Assembly: GCA_017617475.1 (NCBI GenBank)
Contig: JAFZWC010000025.1
Coordinates: 1 to 45,330 of the forward strand
Direction of reading: 5' to 3'
DNA: 45,330 nt
Origin: Bacteroidales bacterium
Lineage (GTDB): Bacteria > Bacteroidota > Bacteroidia > Bacteroidales > UBA932
Position 1 is the stretch's first letter. Every line of letters begins with the position of its first letter. The notes under the pieces are model-generated. The model searched no databases, was not told where the DNA came from, and saw only the letters and a list, made by a program, of their open reading frames with translations. This document shows positions 31,443 to 39,677 of this stretch, piece after piece. A program made the position numbers and the translations under genes.

Positions 31443-31839
31443 GGGGGTGTTTTGGTTTTGACAGCGCTGATGCTGGACGGTAAGCATGTCGGGCGTGGGA
31501 GCCTTGCCCGTAAATCTCAGACTCCGAAAAATCAGTTGCCAACAACAACTATGCACTCGCTGCCTAATTCGGCCAAGTCCAATTAGCTTAATCCGCCGCG
31601 CCAAGGTTGCGCCGCCGACGAGTATCCCTCGGCCCTTCCGCCTCTTAAGGGCCCCTCAAGGGGTATCATCCATTTGAGGCTGCTCCGGACCACGCCTCTA
31701 AATCCGGCTAAGACTTAAAGGCTAAGCGGTTCTTCGCCCGCCTTCCGGCAGGGAACCGTCGAAAACCAAAGGCAGGATAAACATGTAGAAAGCCGCCTGG
31801 TGCGACGTTTGGACAGCGGTTCGAGTCCGCTCACCTCCA
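31443..31839 (+). ncRNA. ssrA: tmRNA (transfer-messenger RNA)
   Basis: One-piece tmRNA of 397 nt. The 5' end GGGGGTG pairs with CACCTCC at the 3' end (7 bp, one G-U), followed by discriminator A; CCA is not encoded. The T-arm reads GCGGTTCGAGTCCGC. The resume frame encodes the tag ANNNYALAA (31538-31564) with stop TAA (31565-31567), of the usual YALAA type for tail recognition by ClpXP. It rescues ribosomes stalled on broken mRNAs and marks their products. It has its own -7 box and a strong terminator. Confidence 0.96.
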
Positions 31840-31874
31840 CAAATAAAGCTGCCTTTCGGGCAGCTTTATTTGTG
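31838..31874 (+). terminator. ssrA terminator
   Basis: Perfect 16-bp inverted repeat (CACAAATAAAGCTGCC at 31838-31853 with its complement at 31859-31874) around a TTTCG loop. The stem includes the last two bases of the tmRNA and ends in a T-rich tract. Confidence 0.88.
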
Positions 31875-31944
31875 AAAAATATCTTGCTAGCATGATAGTT
31901 GAAGCAAACGGGGGGCATTACCGTCAAGGGTGAATTAAAGACAA

Positions 31945-34833
31945 ATGAAAAGGTTATTAAGCGCAATCGCATTCTGCCTGTGCCTGGGCTTTTCGGCCGG
32001 GGCGCAGGTATTTATTATAAATGACAACATCATGCAGGGCCGCCTGAGCGAAATCAAGACCACGGTGTTGGATTCGCTTACCAACGAGCCGGTGGGTTTT
32101 GCTTCCGTGTATGTGATTCCGTCCAAGGACACCACCATCACCAATTTCACCGTGACGGACGCCAAGGGCGAGGCCAAACTGGAAGAGGTTCCGTATGGCA
32201 GCTATGTCTTCCATGTGGAAATGATGGGCTACAAACCCTATATTAAGGAGCGGTACTTCCGCGAACGGATGGTGGACATGGGTACCATCCGGCTGCAGGT
32301 GGACGAGCAGTTCCTGCAGGCGGCCACCGTCACTGACGTGGGCAATCCCATCGTGGTCAAACAGGATACGGTGGAGTTTAATGCCTCCTCCTTCCGCGTG
32401 GGCGCCAATGCCATGCTCAAGGACCTTCTGTTGCGCATGCCGGGCATGGAAATCACCGAAGACGGGAAAGTCAAGTTCAACGGCCAGGAGATTGACAAGC
32501 TCACCGTGGGTGGCCGTACCTTCTTTTTCAACGACCAGAGCACGGCCATCAACAACCTCCCCGCCGCCGTGGTGGACAAGATCCGCGTGATTGACCGGGA
32601 ATCCGAGGCCACACGCGCTTCCGGCATCCAGGACGGCAACCGCGAGAAGGTGCTGGACGTGGCCCTCAAGAAAGAATACGAGAAGGGCTGGTTCGGCAAT
32701 ATAACCGCCAAGGGAGGCACTACGCTGGGCAAGAAGGAGGGAGACGACGCGCTCCGGGATAACCGCGGACTGCTGTACAGCGCAAACGCCCTTGTATCGG
32801 CCTATGGCGAGAAAGACCAGGTGACGGTGATTGCGAACGGCCAGAACATCAATGATTCCAACACCGTGTTCGTTTTGGTGAATGAAGACGGGGAACGGAC
32901 TTCTTCCCTGGGTCAGGGGCTCTCTACGGCGGCCCAGCTGGGCGTAAACGCCAATACCGCCCGCATCAAGGATGTGGAAACCACCGTGAGCGTCAATTAT
33001 AAGTACACCGATACGGATTCCGGCAACCGGGCCCAAAGGACTACGTTCCAGGACGACGGGAATCTGTCCTCCACCATGGAGAGCATGGGGAAATCCTATG
33101 CCAACGGCTTTTCGGCCAATATGGAGTTCAAGAAAGAGACGGGCAAGGTATGGTTCCATCTCCGTCCCACCTTCCGCTACACCAAGACAGATTCCTTTAC
33201 TAAAGACTCAACGGAAACCTGGCGGAAAGGGAGTTTCCTGAACCGCTCCCAAAACTCCTCCCAAAACCTGACATGGGACAAGAATGCGGCTTTGAGTACC
33301 GACGTCACCTTCCGGGAACTATGGGGAAAGAATAACCGGAGCATCCAGCTTTATCTCTATTCCAGTTATGCGGGCAATGACGGTGAAAGCATGGAATCGT
33401 CCTTCCTGAAAACGGCAGGGGTAGAAGGTTCCCGCACCATGACATACAACTCCAACGGCTTGACTTACAGAGTAGAAGGAAACATTCTCTATACGGAACC
33501 CATCGGCGACAAGTGGACACTCTCCGCTACGGCGTTCTATGGGTGGTCCCGCCGGAACAATGTCCGGGATGCCTTCGATGCGGCCGGAAAGAATGACTAT
33601 TATTCTTCCGTGAGCCGCTCCAACTACTTTGAGCAGAACTATGACCTCACGACCCAGTATAAGTTCGGCCAGAACAGCTGGATTACCCTGGGCGCCCGCG
33701 CCATCGGCATGCTCAATGAAACTTTCTCCAAGAGCTATGGCATTGAGGACACCACGGGCAAGGATGAATGGAACTGGTTCTTTATGCCCACGCTCCGTTT
33801 CCAGCACCGCAAGGAGAATGACCGCTTCACCGTCACCGTTTCCGGCAACAACCGGCGGCCTTCCAATAACCGGATGCTCCCTGTGCTCAACATAGGCAAC
33901 CCGTCCCGCCTGAGCCTGGGCAACGTCTATCTGAAGCCCTACACATCCACCTCTTTCAGTGCAAACTGGACCCGGAACAACCGGGAAAAGTTCTCTACCG
34001 TGTCGGCTAATCTGTATGGAGGGCTCACCTATCATCCCATTGAATCGGCCCTGTGGTACGATGAGGACGGTATCCTGTATTCCATTCCGGTGAATACCAG
34101 AAAACCGAGCTACTACACCGATGTATACTTGAATTACACTACTCCTCTGGATGCCGGGAAGCTCTGGTCCCTCACCCTCAGCGCAGACTTCGGCTATGCT
34201 TTCTCCACCAGCTACCAGGCCCGGACAACCCTTGCCGGACTGGACAAGGAAACCTTCAATTATTCTGCCTTCATGGCCGATTTCTGGGGCGATGCCGACG
34301 GTAATCGCTTCTACGGCGGGAAGAGCGGCTTTGAAGAGAGCAACACCGGCTCCATCAATCCCAGTGCCGGCTTTTCCGTCAAGTATAACCCGGACCACTG
34401 GTCATTCGCCGTGGGAGCCAATACTGACGGGCGTATAGTCCGCTATTCCGTGAATCCCAACACCAACCGGAATACGCTGGACACCCGCATTTACGCCAGA
34501 GGATCCTATACCACCAAGCACGAATTCGAGTTCAATTCAGAGATGTCCTACTGGTTCTATACTGGCTATGCGGAAGGTTACGGCCTGCCGGAATGGCATT
34601 GGGACGCAGAGATTTCCAAGAACATCGGAGCCTTCAACCTGAGCGTCAAGGTGAATGACATCCTGAACCAGACGCGGAGTCTCAGGCACACCGTCAACGC
34701 CAACTACGAGGAAGACTCCTACCGTCTCATCATGGGCCGGTACGTCGTCTTCGGCGTAAAGTGGAACTTCGGTAAAATGAATGCCGCCCACAGCCAAAGG
34801 GCGCAGCGGGCGGCCATTCAAATGGTGTATTAG
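31945..34833 (+). CDS. Outer-membrane beta-barrel (OMP_b-brl_3) TonB-family protein
   Basis: Protein of 962 residues with a signal peptide (MKRLLSAIAFCLCLGFSAGAQ). Residues about 35-125 are a CarboxypepD_reg-like domain (TVLDSLTNEPVGFASVYVIPSKDTT). A plug-like part follows (DLLLRMPGMEITEDGKVKFNGQEIDKLTVGGRTFF), with a long barrel to the end. This order matches the TonB-related OMP_b-brl_3 family, where the substrate is unknown. There is no SusD or DUF4249 partner beside it. The 70 nt between the tmRNA terminator and the start show no clear TAnnTTTG box, so its promoter is unusual or weak. It converges with the signalling operon, 12 nt between stops. Confidence 0.88.
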   Translation: MKRLLSAIAFCLCLGFSAGAQVFIINDNIMQGRLSEIKTTVLDSLTNEPVGFASVYVIPSKDTTITNFTVTDAKGEAKLEEVPYGSYVFHVEMMGYKPYIKERYFRERMVDMGTIRLQVDEQFLQAATVTDVGNPIVVKQDTVEFNASSFRVGANAMLKDLLLRMPGMEITEDGKVKFNGQEIDKLTVGGRTFFFNDQSTAINNLPAAVVDKIRVIDRESEATRASGIQDGNREKVLDVALKKEYEKGWFGNITAKGGTTLGKKEGDDALRDNRGLLYSANALVSAYGEKDQVTVIANGQNINDSNTVFVLVNEDGERTSSLGQGLSTAAQLGVNANTARIKDVETTVSVNYKYTDTDSGNRAQRTTFQDDGNLSSTMESMGKSYANGFSANMEFKKETGKVWFHLRPTFRYTKTDSFTKDSTETWRKGSFLNRSQNSSQNLTWDKNAALSTDVTFRELWGKNNRSIQLYLYSSYAGNDGESMESSFLKTAGVEGSRTMTYNSNGLTYRVEGNILYTEPIGDKWTLSATAFYGWSRRNNVRDAFDAAGKNDYYSSVSRSNYFEQNYDLTTQYKFGQNSWITLGARAIGMLNETFSKSYGIEDTTGKDEWNWFFMPTLRFQHRKENDRFTVTVSGNNRRPSNNRMLPVLNIGNPSRLSLGNVYLKPYTSTSFSANWTRNNREKFSTVSANLYGGLTYHPIESALWYDEDGILYSIPVNTRKPSYYTDVYLNYTTPLDAGKLWSLTLSADFGYAFSTSYQARTTLAGLDKETFNYSAFMADFWGDADGNRFYGGKSGFEESNTGSINPSAGFSVKYNPDHWSFAVGANTDGRIVRYSVNPNTNRNTLDTRIYARGSYTTKHEFEFNSEMSYWFYTGYAEGYGLPEWHWDAEISKNIGAFNLSVKVNDILNQTRSLRHTVNANYEEDSYRLIMGRYVVFGVKWNFGKMNAAHSQRAQRAAIQMVY

Positions 34834-34845
34834 CAAGGATATCCC

Positions 34846-35490
34846 CTACTTCATCTTGTTGATGTAGTCCAGGATCAAATCTACAGCTTCGTCCTCGGTG
34901 AGGTTATCCACATTGAGGACGATGTTGTAGTTGCGGGCGTCGTAGCGGCTCTTGCCAGTGTAGCGCTGAATGTAATTGTCGCGGGCTTTGTCCACCTTCT
35001 CGATGGCCTCGATGGCAACCTCACGGGTGAGGCCCTGCTTACGCATGACCCGTTCGATGCGGTGTTCCATGGAGGCAGTAATGAACACGTCCACCTTGTT
35101 GGCGCAGTCCTGGAGGATGAAGAAGGCCGAACGGCCGGCGATGACACAGGGACCCTCGGCAGCGATGCCCTTGATTATCTCAACCTCGGCCTCGTGGATG
35201 TCGTCTGTGGTCAGGTCGGCCCTGAATTCCTTGATGAACGGGCTGTCCTGCTCCACTAGCAGATCGGCCTGGGGAACGGGCGCCACCAGCTGAATGAAAT
35301 CGCTGAGCCAGTTCTTCTTCTGACCTTTAAGCCTCTCTATGCCGCTGGTGGTGAGATGGAACTTATCCTCAAGGCCTCGGATAAGTTCCTTGTCACTGAA
35401 GCGTACGTTCAACTTCTGCGCCAGCTTGCGGCTTATGGTGTGGCCTCCACTACCTAACTCGCGGCTGACGGTAACAACATACGGGACCAT
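34846..35490 (-). CDS. Cytidylate-kinase-like family protein
   Basis: Protein of 214 residues of the Cytidylate_kin2 type: VTVSRELGSGGHTISRKLAQKL at the N-terminus (P-loop-like), ELIRGLEDKF, GPCVIAGRSAFFIL in the middle, and a lid-like RYTGKSRYDARNYNIVLNVD. True Cmk is a housekeeping enzyme; this divergent family is often in regulatory or nucleotide-signalling contexts, and its substrate is unknown. It is the last gene of the six-gene operon, 3 nt after the STAS gene, so it may modify a nucleotide or protein in that pathway. Confidence 0.82.
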   Translation of the reverse strand: MVPYVVTVSRELGSGGHTISRKLAQKLNVRFSDKELIRGLEDKFHLTTSGIERLKGQKKNWLSDFIQLVAPVPQADLLVEQDSPFIKEFRADLTTDDIHEAEVEIIKGIAAEGPCVIAGRSAFFILQDCANKVDVFITASMEHRIERVMRKQGLTREVAIEAIEKVDKARDNYIQRYTGKSRYDARNYNIVLNVDNLTEDEAVDLILDYINKMK

Positions 35491-35493
35491 GAT

Positions 35494-35796
35494 TTACTGG
35501 ATTTCGAAGAGGTTCAGGAAACCCGTCATCATGAACACCTGGCGGATATCGTTGTTGATATCCTTCACAATCACATTACCCCCCTTGGCGGCAGCCGCCT
35601 TGCGGATGGTGAGGAAGATACGCAGACCCGAGCTGGAGATGTAGCTCATCTCCTTGCAGTCCAGCACGATGGTACCGGTGGGGTCCTCGAGGATGGGTTC
35701 AACAGCTTTGGCGACTTCCTGGGAAGCCGGGGTGTCCAGACGGCCCACGAAACGGGCGGTGGTCACATTGTTTTCTTTTTCAATAAATACTTCCAT
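35494..35796 (-). CDS. STAS-domain anti-sigma factor antagonist
   Basis: Protein of 100 residues, a single STAS domain. The phosphorylation-site region is ISSSGLRIF (53-61), with S55 aligning with the phosphoserine of SpoIIAA and RsbV; the usual preceding Asp is Ser here. In partner switching, the unphosphorylated form binds the RsbW-type kinase and frees its target. Its start is 5 nt after the RsbW-like stop. Confidence 0.9.
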   Translation of the reverse strand: MEVFIEKENNVTTARFVGRLDTPASQEVAKAVEPILEDPTGTIVLDCKEMSYISSSGLRIFLTIRKAAAAKGGNVIVKDINNDIRQVFMMTGFLNLFEIQ

Positions 35797-35801
35797 ATTG
35801 C

Positions 35802-36209
35802 TTAAATGTTTTTGACCATGGTTAAAATATTTCTGCCATTTTCGTACCGGTATTCCACCGTATCCATAATATTGCGCACCAGGTAGATGCCCAGACCGCC
35901 GATCTCGCGTTCTTCGAAGCCCAGGGTGACGTCGGCTTCGGGCGCGGCGGTGGGGTCGAAAGGCTTACCGCTGTCGCTGATGACGAATTCAAGGCTGTCG
36001 TCACGGACTGTTGCCTCAATGTCTACCAGTCCGTCTGTACCGTCCGGGTAGGCGTAGAGGATCACGTTGGTGACCGCCTCTTCCAATGCCAGGTTAAGAC
36101 TCATAACCGTGGGCAGGGGCAGTTCCTTTTCCTCGCAAACGGCTTCAACAAACTCGGCGAGCTGGGGAATCTGCTGGATGTTGTTGTGTAAAATTAAATG
36201 ACGTGCCAT
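35802..36209 (-). CDS. RsbW-like ATP-binding anti-sigma / serine kinase
   Basis: Protein of 135 residues with the HATPase_c_2 fold: N-box LNLALEEAVTNVILYAY (E43/E44, N48), G1 box ISDSGKPFDP (D79), and G2 box GGLGIYLVRN (104-113). Such kinases phosphorylate a STAS partner and hold a sigma factor or other target. No sigma factor, SpoIIE-type phosphatase or response regulator lies in this operon, so the output is not known. The STAS gene follows at once. Confidence 0.9.
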   Translation of the reverse strand: MARHLILHNNIQQIPQLAEFVEAVCEEKELPLPTVMSLNLALEEAVTNVILYAYPDGTDGLVDIEATVRDDSLEFVISDSGKPFDPTAAPEADVTLGFEEREIGGLGIYLVRNIMDTVEYRYENGRNILTMVKNI

Positions 36210-36224
36210 AGTAGCAGGTTTTAA

Positions 36225-37706
36225 CTAATCGTCGGTTTCTCCCATCATGATGAGCAGATGGTCTTTTACTTCAAGTTTCATGCTGCCGTGAGGCACCAGG
36301 AAACGTTCTCCGCGCTTGACCATGATTACGCGGATGCCGTGCGGGAGATGCAGGTCCCGCAGCGTCTGGCCGGCCGTCAGCTCTTCCTCCCCCACGATAT
36401 GGTCTCTCATCATGCCCATTTCCTCGGGCAAATCCAGGCCGAAGGTCTCTACCTCCGGATCTTCGTCTATACTCAGGTTGAGCCACTTGGCCACTATGGG
36501 CAGGGTCATACCCTGGAACAGCAGCGAAAGCAGCGTAATGACAAGCACGATATTGAATATCTCAACGGAGCCTCCTACCTCGTGCACCACCGCGTACAGG
36601 GCAAAGAGAATGGGACCGGCGCCCTTGATGCCCACCCAGGAGACAAACAGCTTGGCCCGGGCCGGCAGTTTGCGGTACGGAAGCAGCGTCAGGAAAACGG
36701 CCGCCGGGCGTGCCACAAAGATCAGGAACAGGCCGATCAGAAGGGCAGGAACCAGCACGGGAGCCATGTGGGAAGGACGGGCCAGAACACCCAGCAGGAG
36801 CACCATCAGGAGCTGTGAGAGCCAGGACATGCCGTCGAAGAACTTGAGTACTTCCCGCTTCTGGGGCAGCGTAGGAGAATTGCCGATGATGATGGCGGCC
36901 ACGTACAGGGCCAGGAGGCCGTTGCCGCCTATGAGCGAGCCGAAGCCGTTGGCGAAGAAGGCCAGGCTGAGCACCAGGATGCTGATAAGCGGACTGGAGC
37001 TCAGGTTGAGCTTGGGAAGAATCCACTTGGCGAAGCGTCCCACCAGGAAACCCACCAGGAAGCCCACAGCCAGCTGATAAGCCAGAATGAGTACCACGGC
37101 CAGGCCGGTGGCCCATTCCGGCAAATGGAAGAAAGTAAGGTCTACGCCGTTGATGAGCTTGACCAGGATGATGGTGCTGGCGTAGGCCATAGGGTCGTTA
37201 CTACCGGATTCCAGCTCCAGCATGGGTCCCAGGTGTTCCCGCAGTTGCAGCCGCTTGCTGCGAAGGATGGAGAACACGGCCGTGGAATCCGTAGAGGACA
37301 GCACGGCGGCCACCAGCATACATCCGGTGATGGTAGCCACTCCGCTGATGGCCTTGGCCGCCACCAGGTAGATGAACCCGCCCGTGATGAGAATGGTCAG
37401 AAGCACACCCACGGTAGACAGAAGGACTCCCTGCCGAAGCACGGGCTTGGTCTCATGCATCTCCGTTTCCAGGCCGCCCTGGAGCAGGATGAAGGTCATG
37501 CCCAGGTGGCAGACGAATTCAGCCAGATGCAGGTTGGCAAACTTAAGCCCCAATCCGTCCTGCCCGGCCAGCATGCCTATGAGCAGGAAAACCAGCATGG
37601 AGGGCACTCCGAACTTGGTGCCGATCTTGTTGGAAAGAACGGCTATGAAAACCAGGACGGAGAGCAACAGCAGCAGGTTGCCGGATGTGAGGTCTATGGA
37701 AAACAC
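36225..37706 (-). CDS. CPA1-type cation/proton antiporter with RCK_C domain (CvrA/NhaP2-like)
   Basis: Protein of 493 residues. About 12-13 membrane helices occupy residues 1-405, including VLSSTDSTAVFSILR and LELESGSNDPMAY (ion-binding Asp motif). Residues about 415-493 form a TrkA_C-like domain (LTAGQTLRDLHLPHGIRVIMVKRGERFLVPHG) that may bind a nucleotide or regulate the gate. Family members exchange K+ or Na+ for H+ at the inner membrane. The start is a GTG directly after the stop of the APH gene, which indicates coupling. RCK_C domains in some antiporters bind cyclic dinucleotides, but that cannot be told here. Confidence 0.9.
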   Translation of the reverse strand: MFSIDLTSGNLLLLLSVLVFIAVLSNKIGTKFGVPSMLVFLLIGMLAGQDGLGLKFANLHLAEFVCHLGMTFILLQGGLETEMHETKPVLRQGVLLSTVGVLLTILITGGFIYLVAAKAISGVATITGCMLVAAVLSSTDSTAVFSILRSKRLQLREHLGPMLELESGSNDPMAYASTIILVKLINGVDLTFFHLPEWATGLAVVLILAYQLAVGFLVGFLVGRFAKWILPKLNLSSSPLISILVLSLAFFANGFGSLIGGNGLLALYVAAIIIGNSPTLPQKREVLKFFDGMSWLSQLLMVLLLGVLARPSHMAPVLVPALLIGLFLIFVARPAAVFLTLLPYRKLPARAKLFVSWVGIKGAGPILFALYAVVHEVGGSVEIFNIVLVITLLSLLFQGMTLPIVAKWLNLSIDEDPEVETFGLDLPEEMGMMRDHIVGEEELTAGQTLRDLHLPHGIRVIMVKRGERFLVPHGSMKLEVKDHLLIMMGETDD

Positions 37707-38540
37707 TTACTTCAGTATTGAATCCAGGCCCACGCGCAGTCCGGGCATGGGGCATTTGGTATCGCGTTCAACAATGAGGACTTTCAGGCTGGCGAAAGGC
37801 AGGATGAGTTTTTCGGCCTCTTTCAGCGACATCTGAGGGCCGAAATACTCCGGCACAAAGGCGTCCCAGAACTTCATGGCCGTATCTTTGTTCATGTGGA
37901 AGGTCTCCTGGATGAAGGGTTCGTCGTCCAGATAGGTGCACAGGTAAACCATTCCTACGTCGAAGAGGTGATTGCCGTAACAGAAATCGCCCAGGTCGAT
38001 GAAATAGCGCTTGTCACCGGCAAAGATGGCGTTGCTGTACTGGAGGTCTCCGTGTATGGCCGTGTCTTCGTCGGGCACACTGGTGATGAAGCGGGCCAGT
38101 TTTTCTTTCTCTTCGGCCGTGAAGAAGGGATTCTCTTCCAGCAGGCGGAGATAGCGGTCCTTTACGTTTTCGAACTGGGTGGTGTCCACGTGGGTGGCGT
38201 GGAGCTGGCGGCACATGGCGGCAAACTCGGCGGCATACTGGGGCACTTTCTCCGGATGGTCACCGGAGGCGCGGGAATAGGACACCTTGCCCGGGATGCG
38301 GTGGAAACGGATGCCGTACCGGCCGTCTTCAGTAACCACATATTCACCGGGTTCCGGCGTGGGAATGCCCATGTCGTAGACCTTGCGGGCAAGCTTCATC
38401 TCGTCCAGGGGCTGTTCTATCTTGCCCGGGAAATAAAGCTTGAGCATGAGCGTGGGGTCCGACACGCAGTCGTAGCTTTCTCCGTTGGCGCCGCCGCCGA
38501 AGAGGACATAGTCCTTGAGGGATATCTTAATGGGGTCCAT
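37707..38540 (-). CDS. APH-like phosphotransferase (protein-kinase-like fold)
   Basis: Protein of 277 residues of the aminoglycoside phosphotransferase / choline kinase fold. The catalytic loop is HGDLQYSN (163-170) and the metal motif DLGD (182-185); the N-terminal part has a glycine-rich GGGANGESY and the likely ATP-lysine in LMLKLYF. Drug resistance is possible, but the place in a conserved-looking signalling operon suggests an intrinsic small-molecule or protein substrate. ATG 38540 overlaps the stop of the RelA/SpoT gene by one base (TAATG). Confidence 0.85.
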   Translation of the reverse strand: MDPIKISLKDYVLFGGGANGESYDCVSDPTLMLKLYFPGKIEQPLDEMKLARKVYDMGIPTPEPGEYVVTEDGRYGIRFHRIPGKVSYSRASGDHPEKVPQYAAEFAAMCRQLHATHVDTTQFENVKDRYLRLLEENPFFTAEEKEKLARFITSVPDEDTAIHGDLQYSNAIFAGDKRYFIDLGDFCYGNHLFDVGMVYLCTYLDDEPFIQETFHMNKDTAMKFWDAFVPEYFGPQMSLKEAEKLILPFASLKVLIVERDTKCPMPGLRVGLDSILK

Positions 38541-39616
38541 TACTTTTTTTCGTTCATAAAAGGTAGTTCCTTGGCCTGATCCAGGAGGAATTCGGCCATC
38601 ATTTCGTTGCTTTCGGATTCTCCGTTGAGGATATTGAACATTTCCGTGAGCCCCGCCTTGCCGCGCCCCTGCTTGACGATATAGGCGATGCAGAGGTTCT
38701 GGGGAGCTACGGAGGTGGAGATGATATCCAGGTCTGTGAGACTCATCTGGTAGGAAGCCAGCTGAAAGGCGGCGTCCGAGTATTCCTTGATGAGGCGCTG
38801 GATGTCTCCCAGGGTGCGGAAACCCAGCCACTGGAATACCTCCAGATAAGGCATGAGGGAAACGGCCTGGACCTCTGCCTGGTTGATGGCGGCAATGTTG
38901 CGCACCAGCCGGCGGAAAGGATTCATGTTCATGTAGCTGCGGTAAGTCTCGCCGTCCAGCGGGGCGTCGTCCAGGTTGCCGGATGCCACCAGATTCTGCA
39001 CACTGCGGCGGTAATCGGACAATTCTACCCGGATGCGGCTGAATTCCTCGTCCACCAGTTCCAGCAGGCCGGCCATACGGCTGAGGCTGCGGCGGTAATA
39101 GACAGGGATTTCCACACCGCTCTTGTAGCCGGTGTCGTGGTTCATATTGGCCCACGCATGCTGAAGGATGGTTCGCATCTGAATCTCGAAACGGTATGGG
39201 AAATCCGGCTTGGAGCAGATATAATGCAGGGACTGGTAGCCGAAGCTGTCAATTTCCAGCAGCTTGCGCTTGTCTACGGAATTGTCCCAGTCAATCTCGA
39301 AGAGGCGGTCCACGGCCGATGCAACCTTGTCCACATCCTCGCTGTAATACGTGATGACGCGTACGCCGATGATGTCCGTGATATCGGCCAGGGATTTATA
39401 CTTGGCGCCTTTGAGCTCCAGCTTGCCGGCCAGGGAATCCTCGGCCTTGACACGATACTCCACGCTGGCTACCACCAGGCCCACTTTGTCCAGGGTCTCT
39501 TTGATGGTCACGTATATTTTCATGGCCTGCTTCTGGAATTCCGGAAGGTGGTCCCGGAACTCCTGGAGAATTTGCTCGGAATGGGCGTCCAGCAATCTTT
39601 TCTTGGAGGTACTCAT
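38540..39616 (-). CDS. RelA/SpoT-domain nucleotide (alarmone) synthetase
   Basis: Protein of 358 residues. Residues about 30-175 form a RelA/SpoT nucleotidyltransferase: DIIGVRVITYY (81-91), LEIDSFGYQSLHY, FEIQMRTILQHAWANMNHDTGYKS. There is no HD hydrolase or TGS domain. The C-terminal 180 residues are unusual; they are helical (FRRLVRNIAAINQAEVQAVSLM, WLGFRTLGDIQRLIKEYS, MFNILNG) and not recognised. Most likely it makes (p)ppGpp or a similar nucleotide, with the C-terminal domain as sensor. An alternative is a toxic small synthetase fused to its inhibitor. First gene of the operon; the start lies 17 nt from a -7 box. Confidence 0.88.
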   Translation of the reverse strand: MSTSKKRLLDAHSEQILQEFRDHLPEFQKQAMKIYVTIKETLDKVGLVVASVEYRVKAEDSLAGKLELKGAKYKSLADITDIIGVRVITYYSEDVDKVASAVDRLFEIDWDNSVDKRKLLEIDSFGYQSLHYICSKPDFPYRFEIQMRTILQHAWANMNHDTGYKSGVEIPVYYRRSLSRMAGLLELVDEEFSRIRVELSDYRRSVQNLVASGNLDDAPLDGETYRSYMNMNPFRRLVRNIAAINQAEVQAVSLMPYLEVFQWLGFRTLGDIQRLIKEYSDAAFQLASYQMSLTDLDIISTSVAPQNLCIAYIVKQGRGKAGLTEMFNILNGESESNEMMAEFLLDQAKELPFMNEKK

Positions 39617-39633
39617 GGCTTGTGTATTACCTA

Positions 39634-39641
39634 CAAATATA
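39634..39641 (-). promoter_or_regulatory. -7 box of the six-gene signalling operon
   Basis: Minus-strand TATATTTG (39641-39634), 17 nt from the ATG at 39616. No TTG at the usual distance. Confidence 0.55.
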
Positions 39642-39662
39642 AGAATTTTTTAACAATTTGTT

Positions 39663-39670
39663 TAACTTTG
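39663..39670 (+). promoter_or_regulatory. -7 box of the TonB receptor/DUF4249 unit
   Basis: TAACTTTG, 7 nt from the ATG at 39678, so the mRNA is nearly leaderless. No TTG at the usual distance. Confidence 0.6.
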
Positions 39671-39677
39671 CAGCCAG

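Noticed and set aside
31443..31604. N-terminal extension of the NlpC/P60 gene
   Set aside because: The frame is open into ssrA, but the lipoprotein signal and the promoter place the start at 31394.
35494..36209. Classical sigma-B operon
   Set aside because: A kinase and STAS pair is present, but no sigma factor or PP2C phosphatase gene is seen here.
37707..38540. Aminoglycoside resistance gene
   Set aside because: The fold fits, but it is embedded in a tight signalling operon with no sign of transfer; resistance is not supported.
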